Positions 52,375 through 60,771 of a DNA stretch of 64,000 nucleotides are shown piece after piece. This DNA is from Ferrimonas sp. YFM (GTDB lineage: Bacteria > Pseudomonadota > Gammaproteobacteria > Enterobacterales > Shewanellaceae). The translations under genes were made by a program, and so were the position numbers. Where the stretch lies: positions 1,860,001-1,924,000 of the forward strand of contig NZ_AP027368.1 of the NCBI RefSeq assembly GCF_030296015.1. Reading direction: 5' to 3'. Each line of letters begins with the position of its first letter. Position 1 is the first letter of the stretch. The notes beneath the pieces were generated by a model, which saw nothing but the letters and a program-made list of their open reading frames with translations, was not told the DNA's origin and searched no databases.

Positions 52375-55188
52375 CTATCGGGTGCACTCCTCCACCAGAT
52401 AGGCCAGGTGACGGTAGGAGATGCCACTCTGCCGGGTCAGGCCCATTTCGCACATGCGGTTGGCGTAGTAGCCCTCGCTGATCTCTGAGGGCAGACGCTC
52501 CTTGAGGTGACGCAGCGCCGAGGCGTTGATCTCTGGCTTGTACAGGCCTTTCTCGCCAGCGAAGCCACAGCAGATGATCCCCTCAGGGCGCACAATCTCG
52601 TCGGCGTAGCGGTTGACGATCGCCTCCATCTTGGCGCCAGCGCCCATATGGGTGGCGGAGCAGCCCACGTGCAGAGCCACTGACCCCTTCTTGTGAGAGG
52701 GGGGCAGCCGGTCCATCAACTCGTCGTGGATAAAGTCCACGGCGTCGAGCATCTTGAAGTCGATGTCGCTGTCCTGCATGGTTCGCTTGGTGCAGGAGAG
52801 GGCGTCGATGATCACCGGAATCCGGCCATTATCGGTCATCTCCTTCAGAGCCTGAACCATCTCATTGCGCTTGAAGTCGGCGTTTTTGTAGTCGCCCTTG
52901 GACTCCCACATCTGGCCGCAGCACAGGTGGCGGGTGTTGCCCGGCACCAGGACATTGTATCCGGCGCGCTCGAGCAGGGTGACCATCACATCCGGCAGGG
53001 TGGTGTCATCCGGGTCTTCCGGAGTCGCGCCAAAGGTGCGGCCACCACAGGCGGGGAAGTAGACCACCTGGGGCTTGTCGGCGCCATTGCTGGGTTGCGG
53101 ACTGGGCAGGTTACTGCCTTTGGGGAAGCTCGGATCCCAATAGGGGACCTCCTTGGAGACCTTACGGCCCAGGTCCATGATCTTGCCGGTAACCGTGCTG
53201 CCGGTCAGCTTGTGGATGCCATGGAGCATATTGAATCCGGTGGAGAGCACCCCGTTGACCGCGCCGAAGTTCTTGGCCTGGAAGTCCAGCACCTTCTGGG
53301 CGGTGGAGTCGATAAGGTCGGTGCGCAGCTGACGCACCAGCATGCCCATGTTGTTGTCCACCGGACAGGAGATGGTACACAGCTGGCAGGCGGCGCAGGT
53401 GTCGATGACGTCGTACTGAGAGTCTGCCTTAAGCTTGGCGGCGGCCTGCTGCTCCCCCTCCTGCTCCAGACGGGCGATCTCACGCAGGGTGGTGATCCGC
53501 TGGCGGGGCGACATGTTCAGCTCTGAGGTGGGACAGGTCTTCTCACAGAATCCACACTCGATGCAGCGGTCCACCCAGTCGTCCACCACGGCGGCCTGTT
53601 TGATCGCCTTGACGTGGATCTCCTTGTCGTCGTTCAGCACCACCCCCGGGTTGAGAATGCCCTGGGGGTCGAAGGCGGCCTTGAGCTTCTTCATCATCTC
53701 ATAGGCCTGGACTCCCCATTCCATCTCTACGAAGGGAGCCACCGCACGGCCGGTGCCGTGTTCCGCCTTCATGGAGCCGTCGTACTTGTCGATCACCAGC
53801 TTGGCCACATCCTGCATGAAGCGGTCGAATTGGTCGATATCCTGCTGACGCTTGAAGTGAGGGGTAATGATGAAGTGGAAGTTGCCGTCCAGGGCGTGAC
53901 CGTAGATCACCCCCTCAGGGTATCCGTGCTTGTGGAACAGATCGGTGAGATCCGCCGCCGCCGCCGCCAAATCTTCCACCCGGAAGGCCACGTCCTCGAT
54001 GATCACCGAGGTGCCCTTGGGACGCTCTCCGCCGATGATGGGGAACAGGCCCGAGCGCATGGCCCAGTACTTGCCGTACACAGAGGGATCAGTACTGAAC
54101 TCGATGGGGCGCTCGGTTTCGATGTGCTTGATGGCATCGATGGTCTGTTGGGTGTAATCCTCCAGGGTATCCTGGTCGTTGGCTCGGCACTCGATCAGCA
54201 AGATGGCGGAGCCTTCCGGCAGATCGGAGAGCCAGTCCGGCATGCCGGGTTTGCCGGTCACCGACTTGATGGAGGCCCAGTCCAGCAGCTCGCCGGCGGA
54301 AACCGCATCCATCTGCAGCGGCGGAATGGCCGAGGCGGCGTCCACCATGTTGTAGAACACCGCCATGGCAGAGGCTTTGAATTTGGCTTCCACTACGGTG
54401 TGGTAGGTGACCTCTTCCACGAAGGCGAAGGTGCCTTCTGAACCCACAATCAGGTGGTTGATGATGTCGAAGGGGTCGGAGAAGTCCACCAGGGCATTGA
54501 GGCTATAGCCTGTGGTGTTTTTAATGGCGAACTTGTGATTGATGCGATTACTCAGGACTTCGTTGTTGCGTGTCTCTTCTGCCAGTTCGGTCAGAGACTT
54601 GAGCAGCTCGGGACGCTTATCGGCGAAGGCCTTCTTGGAGGCTTCATCCCCGGTATCCAGGTAAGTGCCGTCCGCAAACAGCAACTTGGCGCTGGCGATG
54701 GTCTTATAGCTGTTTTCTGTGGTGCCACAGCACATGCCGGAGGCGTTGTTGGCCACGATGCCGCCCACCATGCAAGAGGCCAGGGTGGCGGGATCCGGTC
54801 CTATCTTTTTGTCGAAGGGCTTGAGCTTGGCGTTGGCGTCGGCGCCGATTACCGCGGCGCCCAGGGTGACGTGGTGGTGATCTTCACTGATGTCGATTTT
54901 TCGAAATCCGTCGTAACCCAGTCTCAGCAGAATGCCTTCACCCACCGCCTGGCCGGACAGGCTGGTACCCGCGGCCCTGAAGGTCACCGGCGCGTTGTGC
55001 TGTCGGGCGACGGCCAGGGTTTCTTCAACCTCTTTCAGGGAGTTTGCGGTCACAACCAGCTCTGGCACGATGCGGAAATAACTGCCATCGGTGGACCAGG
55101 CGAAGCGTCGTACGGGATCGTCGGTGACCGCTTTGGGCCCCAGTCGGGAAAGAAGCTCTCTGTGGACCTGAGAATAATCGATGCTCAT
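52375..55188 (-). CDS. dld: D-lactate dehydrogenase, FAD and Fe-S (Dld-II type)
   Basis: A 937-residue respiratory flavoprotein that oxidises D-lactate to pyruvate and passes electrons to the membrane, like Shewanella Dld-II (about 934 residues). The FAD-binding PCMH domain (about 40-270, with TFRAAGTSLSGQAVGEG) is followed by the FAD oxidase C domain. Two 4Fe-4S motifs, CIECGFCEKTCP and CAACQLCTISCP, come next, then CCG domains (LCCGQMWESKG, ICCGFAGEKG). All cofactor motifs are intact. Lactate permease and L-lactate genes are not in the window. A CRP-like site lies about 140 bases upstream. Confidence 0.93.
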   Translation of the reverse strand: MSIDYSQVHRELLSRLGPKAVTDDPVRRFAWSTDGSYFRIVPELVVTANSLKEVEETLAVARQHNAPVTFRAAGTSLSGQAVGEGILLRLGYDGFRKIDISEDHHHVTLGAAVIGADANAKLKPFDKKIGPDPATLASCMVGGIVANNASGMCCGTTENSYKTIASAKLLFADGTYLDTGDEASKKAFADKRPELLKSLTELAEETRNNEVLSNRINHKFAIKNTTGYSLNALVDFSDPFDIINHLIVGSEGTFAFVEEVTYHTVVEAKFKASAMAVFYNMVDAASAIPPLQMDAVSAGELLDWASIKSVTGKPGMPDWLSDLPEGSAILLIECRANDQDTLEDYTQQTIDAIKHIETERPIEFSTDPSVYGKYWAMRSGLFPIIGGERPKGTSVIIEDVAFRVEDLAAAAADLTDLFHKHGYPEGVIYGHALDGNFHFIITPHFKRQQDIDQFDRFMQDVAKLVIDKYDGSMKAEHGTGRAVAPFVEMEWGVQAYEMMKKLKAAFDPQGILNPGVVLNDDKEIHVKAIKQAAVVDDWVDRCIECGFCEKTCPTSELNMSPRQRITTLREIARLEQEGEQQAAAKLKADSQYDVIDTCAACQLCTISCPVDNNMGMLVRQLRTDLIDSTAQKVLDFQAKNFGAVNGVLSTGFNMLHGIHKLTGSTVTGKIMDLGRKVSKEVPYWDPSFPKGSNLPSPQPSNGADKPQVVYFPACGGRTFGATPEDPDDTTLPDVMVTLLERAGYNVLVPGNTRHLCCGQMWESKGDYKNADFKRNEMVQALKEMTDNGRIPVIIDALSCTKRTMQDSDIDFKMLDAVDFIHDELMDRLPPSHKKGSVALHVGCSATHMGAGAKMEAIVNRYADEIVRPEGIICCGFAGEKGLYKPEINASALRHLKERLPSEISEGYYANRMCEMGLTRQSGISYRHLAYLVEECTR

Positions 55189-55321
55189 TGCGTACCCTCC
55201 GGCGCGGGCCCGCAGGAAGGGGCCCGGATTTTCTGTTGTTATTGATGCTTGCTCTGACTGCTATAAAGCTTAGTCGCTTATTTTTTATAGCGAATAATAT
55301 TGTGCTACCTGCAGCAGAAAG

Positions 55322-55337
55322 AGTGACTTGCATCACG
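55322..55337. promoter_or_regulatory. CRP-like binding site upstream of dld
   Basis: GTGA-N6-TCAC (55323-55336) is a perfect core of the CRP palindrome TGTGA-N6-TCACA, with only the outermost base of each arm differing. It lies about 140 bases before the dld start, in an A+T-rich region where TATAAA occurs at 55289-55284 on the minus strand. CRP control of lactate oxidation is known in Shewanella; its action here is inference. Confidence 0.55.
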
Positions 55338-55390
55338 CCGGAAGTGTGACTTAGGTTGCAGAAATTGTGCTCAAAGTGTGATGGTTGGCG

Positions 55391-56236
55391 TCAGTTGGGT
55401 GTGATAACCACCTTGATGTCCTGAGGCGGAGCGTAATAGGGGGCGGAGGTAATAAACAGCTTGGCACCGGCCTTGGCATAGTCGGCGATGGTGTTCGGGT
55501 TGATGCCGCCGGCAACGGACAGTTCACAACGGGCCCCAAGCTGCCGCTTCAGGGCGAAGGCATCGGCCACCTGGGCCGGGGAAAACTTGTCCAGCTGGAT
55601 GATGTCCGGGCCTGCGCTCAGCAACGCGGGTAACTGCTCGGGGGTGTCTGCTTCGATGGCCAGTTTATGCTCAGGAGAATGGCGTCGTGCCTGGTCCACC
55701 ATCTGCTGATAATCCTCCGGGCGCTGCAGCAGATTTCTGTGGTTGGTAAAGATCAGCAGAGAATCGCTCAGGCCACTTCGGTGGATGGTGCCGCCTCCGG
55801 CAATCACCGCCGCGGTCGCCAGTTTGCGGGTGCCGGGTATGCTTTTGCGCGTGCAGGCCACCTGGGCGTGGGGCTGATGGAGGCGGGCGGTGTCCACCAT
55901 GGTGCGGGTGCACTGGGCCACGCCACCGCACCACTCCAGGACCACCTGCACCAGCTTCCAGGCACTGTGCAGCTGATCGGCCCGCCCCTGAGCACTGAGC
56001 AGCAGTGCCATTTCGTCGACCCACTCTCCCTCGGCGGCGTGCACCCTGGCAGTCAGGCCCAGCTTGGTCATCATCTTCACCGCCACATTCAGGCCAGCGA
56101 TTGGGCCGGCATTTTTGCGACGAAACTCTATGGTGGCGGCTTGGTTGGACAGGTTCAGGGTTCGGCTGGTGAGGTCACCCCGGGGAATATCCTCAAGAAT
56201 AAGGGCATCCAGCTCTTGGTCGGAGAAGTACAGCAT
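55391..56236 (-). CDS. modD: ModD, nicotinate-nucleotide pyrophosphorylase-like
   Basis: A 281-residue protein of the quinolinate phosphoribosyltransferase (NadC) fold, in the ModD branch. MLYFSDQELDALILEDIPRGD opens the family signature, followed by RKNAGPIAGL, CTRKSIPGTRKLATAAVIAGGG, and QLDKFSP with SVAGGINPNTI. ModD genes usually sit in molybdate-transport operons, but their reaction is unproven. Here no mod genes are adjacent. ATGs at 56239 and 56236 are tandem, with GGAG just upstream; I chose the one that matches the family. Confidence 0.88.
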   Translation of the reverse strand: MLYFSDQELDALILEDIPRGDLTSRTLNLSNQAATIEFRRKNAGPIAGLNVAVKMMTKLGLTARVHAAEGEWVDEMALLLSAQGRADQLHSAWKLVQVVLEWCGGVAQCTRTMVDTARLHQPHAQVACTRKSIPGTRKLATAAVIAGGGTIHRSGLSDSLLIFTNHRNLLQRPEDYQQMVDQARRHSPEHKLAIEADTPEQLPALLSAGPDIIQLDKFSPAQVADAFALKRQLGARCELSVAGGINPNTIADYAKAGAKLFITSAPYYAPPQDIKVVITPN

Positions 56237-56341
56237 CATCCACTCCAATTGGATAAAAAGGCATTAAGATCAAAGGAGTGGATTGTAGGTCAGGGGTACC
56301 CCGGGAAAACCCGGAGCAGATCCCATTTTTGGTTCGGAGTG

Positions 56342-56899
56342 TTAGCCCAGTGGCCAGTCCAGGGTGATAAATGAGGCGTTGGCCTGAAGTGGGGTGTTGT
56401 CTGACCAGGCCGGGTGGCCTGCGTGGGCGTTGCCGACGCTGCGCAGCCACTCTCCGTGGCTGACGACGGCTACCCGGCCCTGGGGATGGGCCAGATGAAT
56501 GCGCTGCAGGGCATCCAGGGCACGGGACTGCAACTCATCAGCCGGCTCGAAACCCGGGACATCGACACTGTTCTGGCTAAAGCGCAGAGACAGGGCTTGC
56601 CACAGTTCCACCTGCTCCTCCCGCTGGCACCCTTCCAGTGCCCCAAAGGCTCGCTCCTTCAGGCCGTCATCCAGCAGCAGCGGCAGGGCATGGGGCTGAT
56701 TGATGATCTCCGCGGTGATGCGGGCGCGTTCCAGTGGGCTGGCGTAGATGGCATCGAATGTGAGGTCGGCCAGTTCTCGGGAGAGGGCTTCGGCCTGGGC
56801 CAGTCCCGCCTCGGTGAGAGGGCTGTTCTGGCTGCCCTGAAGGCGACGCTGGCGGTTCCACAGGGTTTCCCCGTGGCGAATCAAGTAAAACTGGGTCAC
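56342..56899 (-). CDS. Histidine phosphatase family protein
   Basis: A 185-residue member of the phosphoglycerate-mutase-like superfamily. The phospho-accepting His lies in the RHG motif LIRHGETLWN (H9), the conserved Arg/Glu in SPLERARITAEI and LKERAFGALEG, and the second His in VVSHGEWL. Small members of this type are phosphatases acting on sugar phosphates, nucleotides or cobalamin precursors; the substrate is not evident. Confidence 0.92.
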   Translation of the reverse strand: MTQFYLIRHGETLWNRQRRLQGSQNSPLTEAGLAQAEALSRELADLTFDAIYASPLERARITAEIINQPHALPLLLDDGLKERAFGALEGCQREEQVELWQALSLRFSQNSVDVPGFEPADELQSRALDALQRIHLAHPQGRVAVVSHGEWLRSVGNAHAGHPAWSDNTPLQANASFITLDWPLG

Positions 56900-56953
56900 G
56901 GCAGGTGTGGTATGAGTGACGAAACGGGCGGGCAGTATATCACCAATGGATAT

Positions 56954-56988
56954 AAAAAGGGCGCGGCCCTGGGGGAGGGTACCGCGCC
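56954..56988 (-). terminator. Terminator of the outer-membrane protein gene
   Basis: On the minus strand GGCGCGG and CCGCGCC form the base of a hairpin with an inner CCT/AGG pairing, followed by CTTTTT. It lies about 30 bases beyond the stop codon of the gene ending at 57019. Confidence 0.85.
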
Positions 56989-57018
56989 AAAAGCTCAGGC
57001 GTTGACTCTCAGCTTCGC

Positions 57019-57576
57019 TTAAAAACGGTAGTCGATGGACAGGTACAGCTGCTGGGTATCGTCCAGGGAGAAGTTCTGGCCGATGCTTGGGCCATCGTTT
57101 TCATAATCCTGGTCCAGGTAGCGGTAGCCGATCTCGGTGCTCCAGTTCTGGGTCAGGCGGTATTCGGCGCCGACCTGGCCACCCCAGACGAAGTCACTCT
57201 GTGAATCGCTGGCAATCTTGTTGTCAGCCACACCGGCAGAGAGGCCGGCAAACAGGTTGAACTTGCCTGTGTTGCCTACGGGGAACAGGTAGTCGTAGGA
57301 GGCGAGGAACAGGTGCTGTTCCTGCTTGATGGAGTTACCCACCACATTGAACTTGTCCTCTTTGTAGCTGTAGGTGCCGGCAAAGCGGTGGTGGTCGTTC
57401 AGGATGGCACCGCCGCGCAGCTGCCAGGCCACATCATCGCTGTCTTTGTGGGCGTCGCCCTTGATGGTGTCTTGCTGCCAGCCAGCACCGGCACCGGCGA
57501 ACCACTGGACATCAGCGGCCAGGGCAGAAGTGGAGATAAGGGCGGTGGCGATAAGAGTTGCGGTCAGTTTTTTCAT
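57019..57576 (-). CDS. Outer-membrane beta-barrel protein, OmpA/OmpX-like
   Basis: A 185-residue protein with a Sec signal peptide (cleavage after ALA, about residue 20). The mature part is alternating beta-strand sequence (WFAGAGAGWQ, RFAGTYSYKED, LFLASYDYLFPV, STEIGYRYLDQDY), and the last residue is Phe in YLSIDYRF, the recognition signal for barrel insertion by BamA. Eight strands are expected. No peptidoglycan-binding domain is present. Function unknown; likely surface or stress related. Confidence 0.88.
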   Translation of the reverse strand: MKKLTATLIATALISTSALAADVQWFAGAGAGWQQDTIKGDAHKDSDDVAWQLRGGAILNDHHRFAGTYSYKEDKFNVVGNSIKQEQHLFLASYDYLFPVGNTGKFNLFAGLSAGVADNKIASDSQSDFVWGGQVGAEYRLTQNWSTEIGYRYLDQDYENDGPSIGQNFSLDDTQQLYLSIDYRF

Positions 57577-57689
57577 GGTAATGCTCCAATGACGTTGTGT
57601 CTGTCGATGGGTCCTACCATACGCGCCCTAATTGAACCCACTCTGAACCAGAGGGGCCCAAACTTAACCCTTGCTTAATCCGGCACTTA

Positions 57690-57722
57690 AAAAATATAAA
57701 CGCCCGTTTAGAGCGGGCGTTT
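57690..57722 (-). terminator. Terminator of the glycerol-phosphate-type operon
   Basis: AAACGCCCG (57698-57706) and CGGGCGTTT (57714-57722) pair around a seven-base loop. Read on the minus strand the hairpin is followed by ATATTTTTT, about 20 bases beyond the kinase stop codon. Confidence 0.88.
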
Positions 57723-57743
57723 TATGGTTGAAAGGGGATTGGA

Positions 57744-59291
57744 TCAGCGCCGGCTTAGCTGAGCCAGCCTGTGATACAGGGGTTGCAACCGGCCGTAGAG
57801 GTTGAGGTACACCTCTTTATACAGGGTGCGATACCTTTGGTGGTGCAGTGGGTTGGGCTCGAATCGTTTGCCAACCCGAACCATCCCCTGTGTAGCCTGA
57901 GTCACGTCCGGGTACCAGTTAAGATGCAGGGCCGCGCACAGGGCGGCGCCCAGGCCCGAGGTCTCGGTGGTGTGGGCGCGCTCCACAGGCACGCCAAACA
58001 GATCTGCAGTCAACTGCAGTATGGCGTCACTCTGAGCGCCACCGCCTGAGACTCGCAGTAGCTGGGTGTGCGCGCCGGTGCGTTTCTCGACCCGCTCCAG
58101 CCCTTCTTTGAGCCCATACCCCAGCCCCTCGATGATGGCGCGATAGAGGTGGGCCCGGGTGTGATGATCGCTAAAGCCGATGATGGAGCCCCTGGCTTCA
58201 GGTCCGGGCTGGCGTACGCCTGCGCCCCAGTAGGGCTGAAGGATAAGCCCTTCGCTGCCCGGCTCCACCGCATTGATAAGCTCATCCAGCAGCTTTTCTG
58301 CCACCGTGTTCTGCTCCTCGGCCAGCAACTGCTCCAACTGGCCAAACTGCTCCTTGAACCAGCTGACCATCCAGAAGCCGCGAAACAGCATCACCTCACA
58401 CAGATACTCGCCGGCGACCGCGGCCGGGTAGGCGGGCATCAGTGGCACTATCTCGCGGTAGCGCGGGCTGACCACATTGACCGTAGCTGTGGTGCCAAAG
58501 CTCAGGCTGGCCACCCCCTCCTGATGGCCACCGCTGCCGAGGATTTCGCAGGCCTTGTCGCCGCCGGCGGCCACCACAGGCAGGCCTGAAGGCAGGCCTA
58601 ACTGCTCGGCGACCTCGGGGCGAAGATCTCCCAGGGTGTCTCCCGGGGCCACCAGCTCAGGCATCTGCTCAGGCACCAGGCTCAACGCTTGCCAGCGCCA
58701 GTTGTTGGGGGTGGCCCACTGCTGCTTCTTGTAATCGAAGGGCAGATACCCCACCTGACCTGCGGTGCTGTCCCGGTAGTGGCCGGTCAGGCGCTGGGTG
58801 AGGAAGCCGCCCACCTGTACCACCTTGGTACAGCGTTGCCACAGCATGGGCTCGTAGCTGGCCAGGGTGTTGCTGAAGGCGCGGCGGCGCAGGGTGTTAA
58901 AGCTGTGTCCGATCACCGGCAACCAGGCAAGAGGTTTGAGGTACCAGGGCAGGGGCGGCAGTTCACGGCACTGGCGCTGATCCGTCCAGAGCACCGCCGG
59001 GCGAAGGGACTGGCCCTCCTTGTCCAGAAACACCAGGGAGGTGCGCTGGGCGGTGAGGGTGACGGCCTTGACCTGACTCAGGTCATTGCCTTGCTCGCGA
59101 AGCTGGCTGACGGAGTCTACCAGAGCCTGCCAGTACACCTCTGGGTCCATCTCCGCCGCTCCGGGTTGCGGGGTGTGATAGGGCGGAGAGAAGTGGATCT
59201 GGGTCTTGTCCAGCAGGGTGCCCTGGCGGTCAAACAGCAGGGCTCTCAGGCTTTGGGTGCCATTGTCGATGGCGAGAATGGCGTCAGTCAT
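57744..59291 (-). CDS. FGGY family carbohydrate kinase
   Basis: A 515-residue ATP-dependent sugar or polyol kinase of the glycerol kinase/xylulokinase family. The N-terminal phosphate loop AIDNGTQSLRALLFD and a C-terminal SGGGAQSD, with the adenosine-binding GLGAALCAALHL, are present. The catalytic Asp is likely in VLWTDQRQ or AAGGDKACE. Its position next to a GlpD-like gene argues for glycerol or a glycerol-like substrate, but it is not close to classical GlpK. The real start is ATG 59291, which overlaps the upstream gene by eight bases; the longer upstream frame is spurious. Confidence 0.88.
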   Translation of the reverse strand: MTDAILAIDNGTQSLRALLFDRQGTLLDKTQIHFSPPYHTPQPGAAEMDPEVYWQALVDSVSQLREQGNDLSQVKAVTLTAQRTSLVFLDKEGQSLRPAVLWTDQRQCRELPPLPWYLKPLAWLPVIGHSFNTLRRRAFSNTLASYEPMLWQRCTKVVQVGGFLTQRLTGHYRDSTAGQVGYLPFDYKKQQWATPNNWRWQALSLVPEQMPELVAPGDTLGDLRPEVAEQLGLPSGLPVVAAGGDKACEILGSGGHQEGVASLSFGTTATVNVVSPRYREIVPLMPAYPAAVAGEYLCEVMLFRGFWMVSWFKEQFGQLEQLLAEEQNTVAEKLLDELINAVEPGSEGLILQPYWGAGVRQPGPEARGSIIGFSDHHTRAHLYRAIIEGLGYGLKEGLERVEKRTGAHTQLLRVSGGGAQSDAILQLTADLFGVPVERAHTTETSGLGAALCAALHLNWYPDVTQATQGMVRVGKRFEPNPLHHQRYRTLYKEVYLNLYGRLQPLYHRLAQLSRR

Positions 59292-60771
59292 CGTTGCACC
59301 TGAATGGCTGTGGGCTGTAATAGCGCTCCCACAGGCGCCAGTATCTGTCCCACTCATCCTGGCACTGCGCTTCGTTCCAGCCCAGGTGCTGCTGGCAGAG
59401 TAAACTGATGCGCGTCTGATGATGGTGCACACCACGACCCAGCAGCAGCCCCAATCGGGTGCGGCGCAGCAGCAGATCATCCAGGTGAGCAATGGCCTGG
59501 TGCTCTATGGCGTGCTCCAGCTGGTTCCAGCATACGGTGGCGGCGCCTATGGGCTCTCCAACACTGTGTCCCTCAGGCACGGGCGGCAGTTCTGGCTCCC
59601 TCAACGGGGCATCGAGCATGGCCGCGGCCTGTTCCAGCACCTGTTGGCCTGTCTCCAGGAAGGTGGTGAGCTTGCCGCCGGTCAGATTCACCAGTCCGGG
59701 TTCTTGCCAGATCAGATGCTCGCGGCTGGCGTCCGAAGGCGCCGAGTGCTCCGAGGCGGAGCAGACCACCGGCCGGACTCCGCTCCAGCTGGCGAGGACA
59801 TCCTCCTCCTGGGCGGTGGGATCCAGGGCATGCATCGCCTGCCATAGGTAATCGAACTCCTCCCGGCTCATGGCCACGTCCTGATTGAGTGGCGCCTCAT
59901 GATCCAGATCCGTGGTGCCCATGATGGAGGTACCCAGCCAGGGATAGAGGTAGACCGGCCGGCCATCTTCCGGATGGGCAAAGGTCAGTGCCGCCGGAGC
60001 AGGGTAGCGCCAGGCGGGCAGAACCAGATGGCTGCCTCGCAGGGGACGAATCACCTGGTTTCCCGGCAGCGGCGTCAATCGATCGCACCAGGCGCCGGCG
60101 CAGTTGATGACGCAGCCTGAGGTGATCGGCATGGAGTGGGCATCAATCTGGGCCTGCACTCCGGTGCAACGACCATGTTTCTCCAGCAGGTTGTCCACCG
60201 GGCTGTAATGGCTGAGATCCAGCCCTTCTCGCACCGCTTCTTCAAGCAGCCAGGTGATGAGGCCGCAATCGTCGCTGATGGCATCGAAATAGCTGCTGGC
60301 GCCCTCTATCTCATGCAGAGGGTAGGGCAGAGCGTCCTGCAGCTGATGTTGCGACAGCCAGCCTGGACGGCAGCCGGGCGCGAAGGCGCGGTAGATCTGC
60401 AGCGCCACCTGCATCATCCAGGGCTTGGGGTGACCGCCGGGGGGATGCATAAACCAAAAGGGCAGGGGCTGCACCAAAGAGGGGTGGTGTGCCATCAACG
60501 CATCCCGGGCGCGGGCGGCTTCCCGGGTCAGGCGCCAGTCGCCCTTGGCCAGGTAGCGCAGTCCGCCGTGCACCATCTTGGAGGAGCGGCTGGAGGTGCC
60601 TGAGCTGAAATCCTCGGCCTCCAGCAGCAGGGTCTTCAGGCCGTTGTGACAGGCCAGCCAGGCCACGGCGGCGCCGTTGATCCCTCCGCCAACCACAATG
60701 ACATCGTAGTGGCGCTCGCCCGCGTCGAGTCTGGCGCGGGTGTCCGCAACTCTGGCGGTGAGGCTCATCAT
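59284..60771 (-). CDS. GlpD-like glycerol-3-phosphate dehydrogenase/oxidase
   Basis: A 495-residue FAD protein similar in length and motifs to GlpD (501 residues in E. coli), which oxidises glycerol 3-phosphate to dihydroxyacetone phosphate at the membrane. The FAD dinucleotide fold is VIVVGGGINGAAVA (about 25-38). SSRSSKMVHGGLRYL and the C-terminal NLTGGKLTTF are family signatures. It is not proven to be the main GlpD of the cell, and the operon context suggests a specialised role. ATGA overlap with the upstream gene and an eight-base overlap with the kinase show one transcript. Confidence 0.9.
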   Translation of the reverse strand: MMSLTARVADTRARLDAGERHYDVIVVGGGINGAAVAWLACHNGLKTLLLEAEDFSSGTSSRSSKMVHGGLRYLAKGDWRLTREAARARDALMAHHPSLVQPLPFWFMHPPGGHPKPWMMQVALQIYRAFAPGCRPGWLSQHQLQDALPYPLHEIEGASSYFDAISDDCGLITWLLEEAVREGLDLSHYSPVDNLLEKHGRCTGVQAQIDAHSMPITSGCVINCAGAWCDRLTPLPGNQVIRPLRGSHLVLPAWRYPAPAALTFAHPEDGRPVYLYPWLGTSIMGTTDLDHEAPLNQDVAMSREEFDYLWQAMHALDPTAQEEDVLASWSGVRPVVCSASEHSAPSDASREHLIWQEPGLVNLTGGKLTTFLETGQQVLEQAAAMLDAPLREPELPPVPEGHSVGEPIGAATVCWNQLEHAIEHQAIAHLDDLLLRRTRLGLLLGRGVHHHQTRISLLCQQHLGWNEAQCQDEWDRYWRLWERYYSPQPFRCNDD

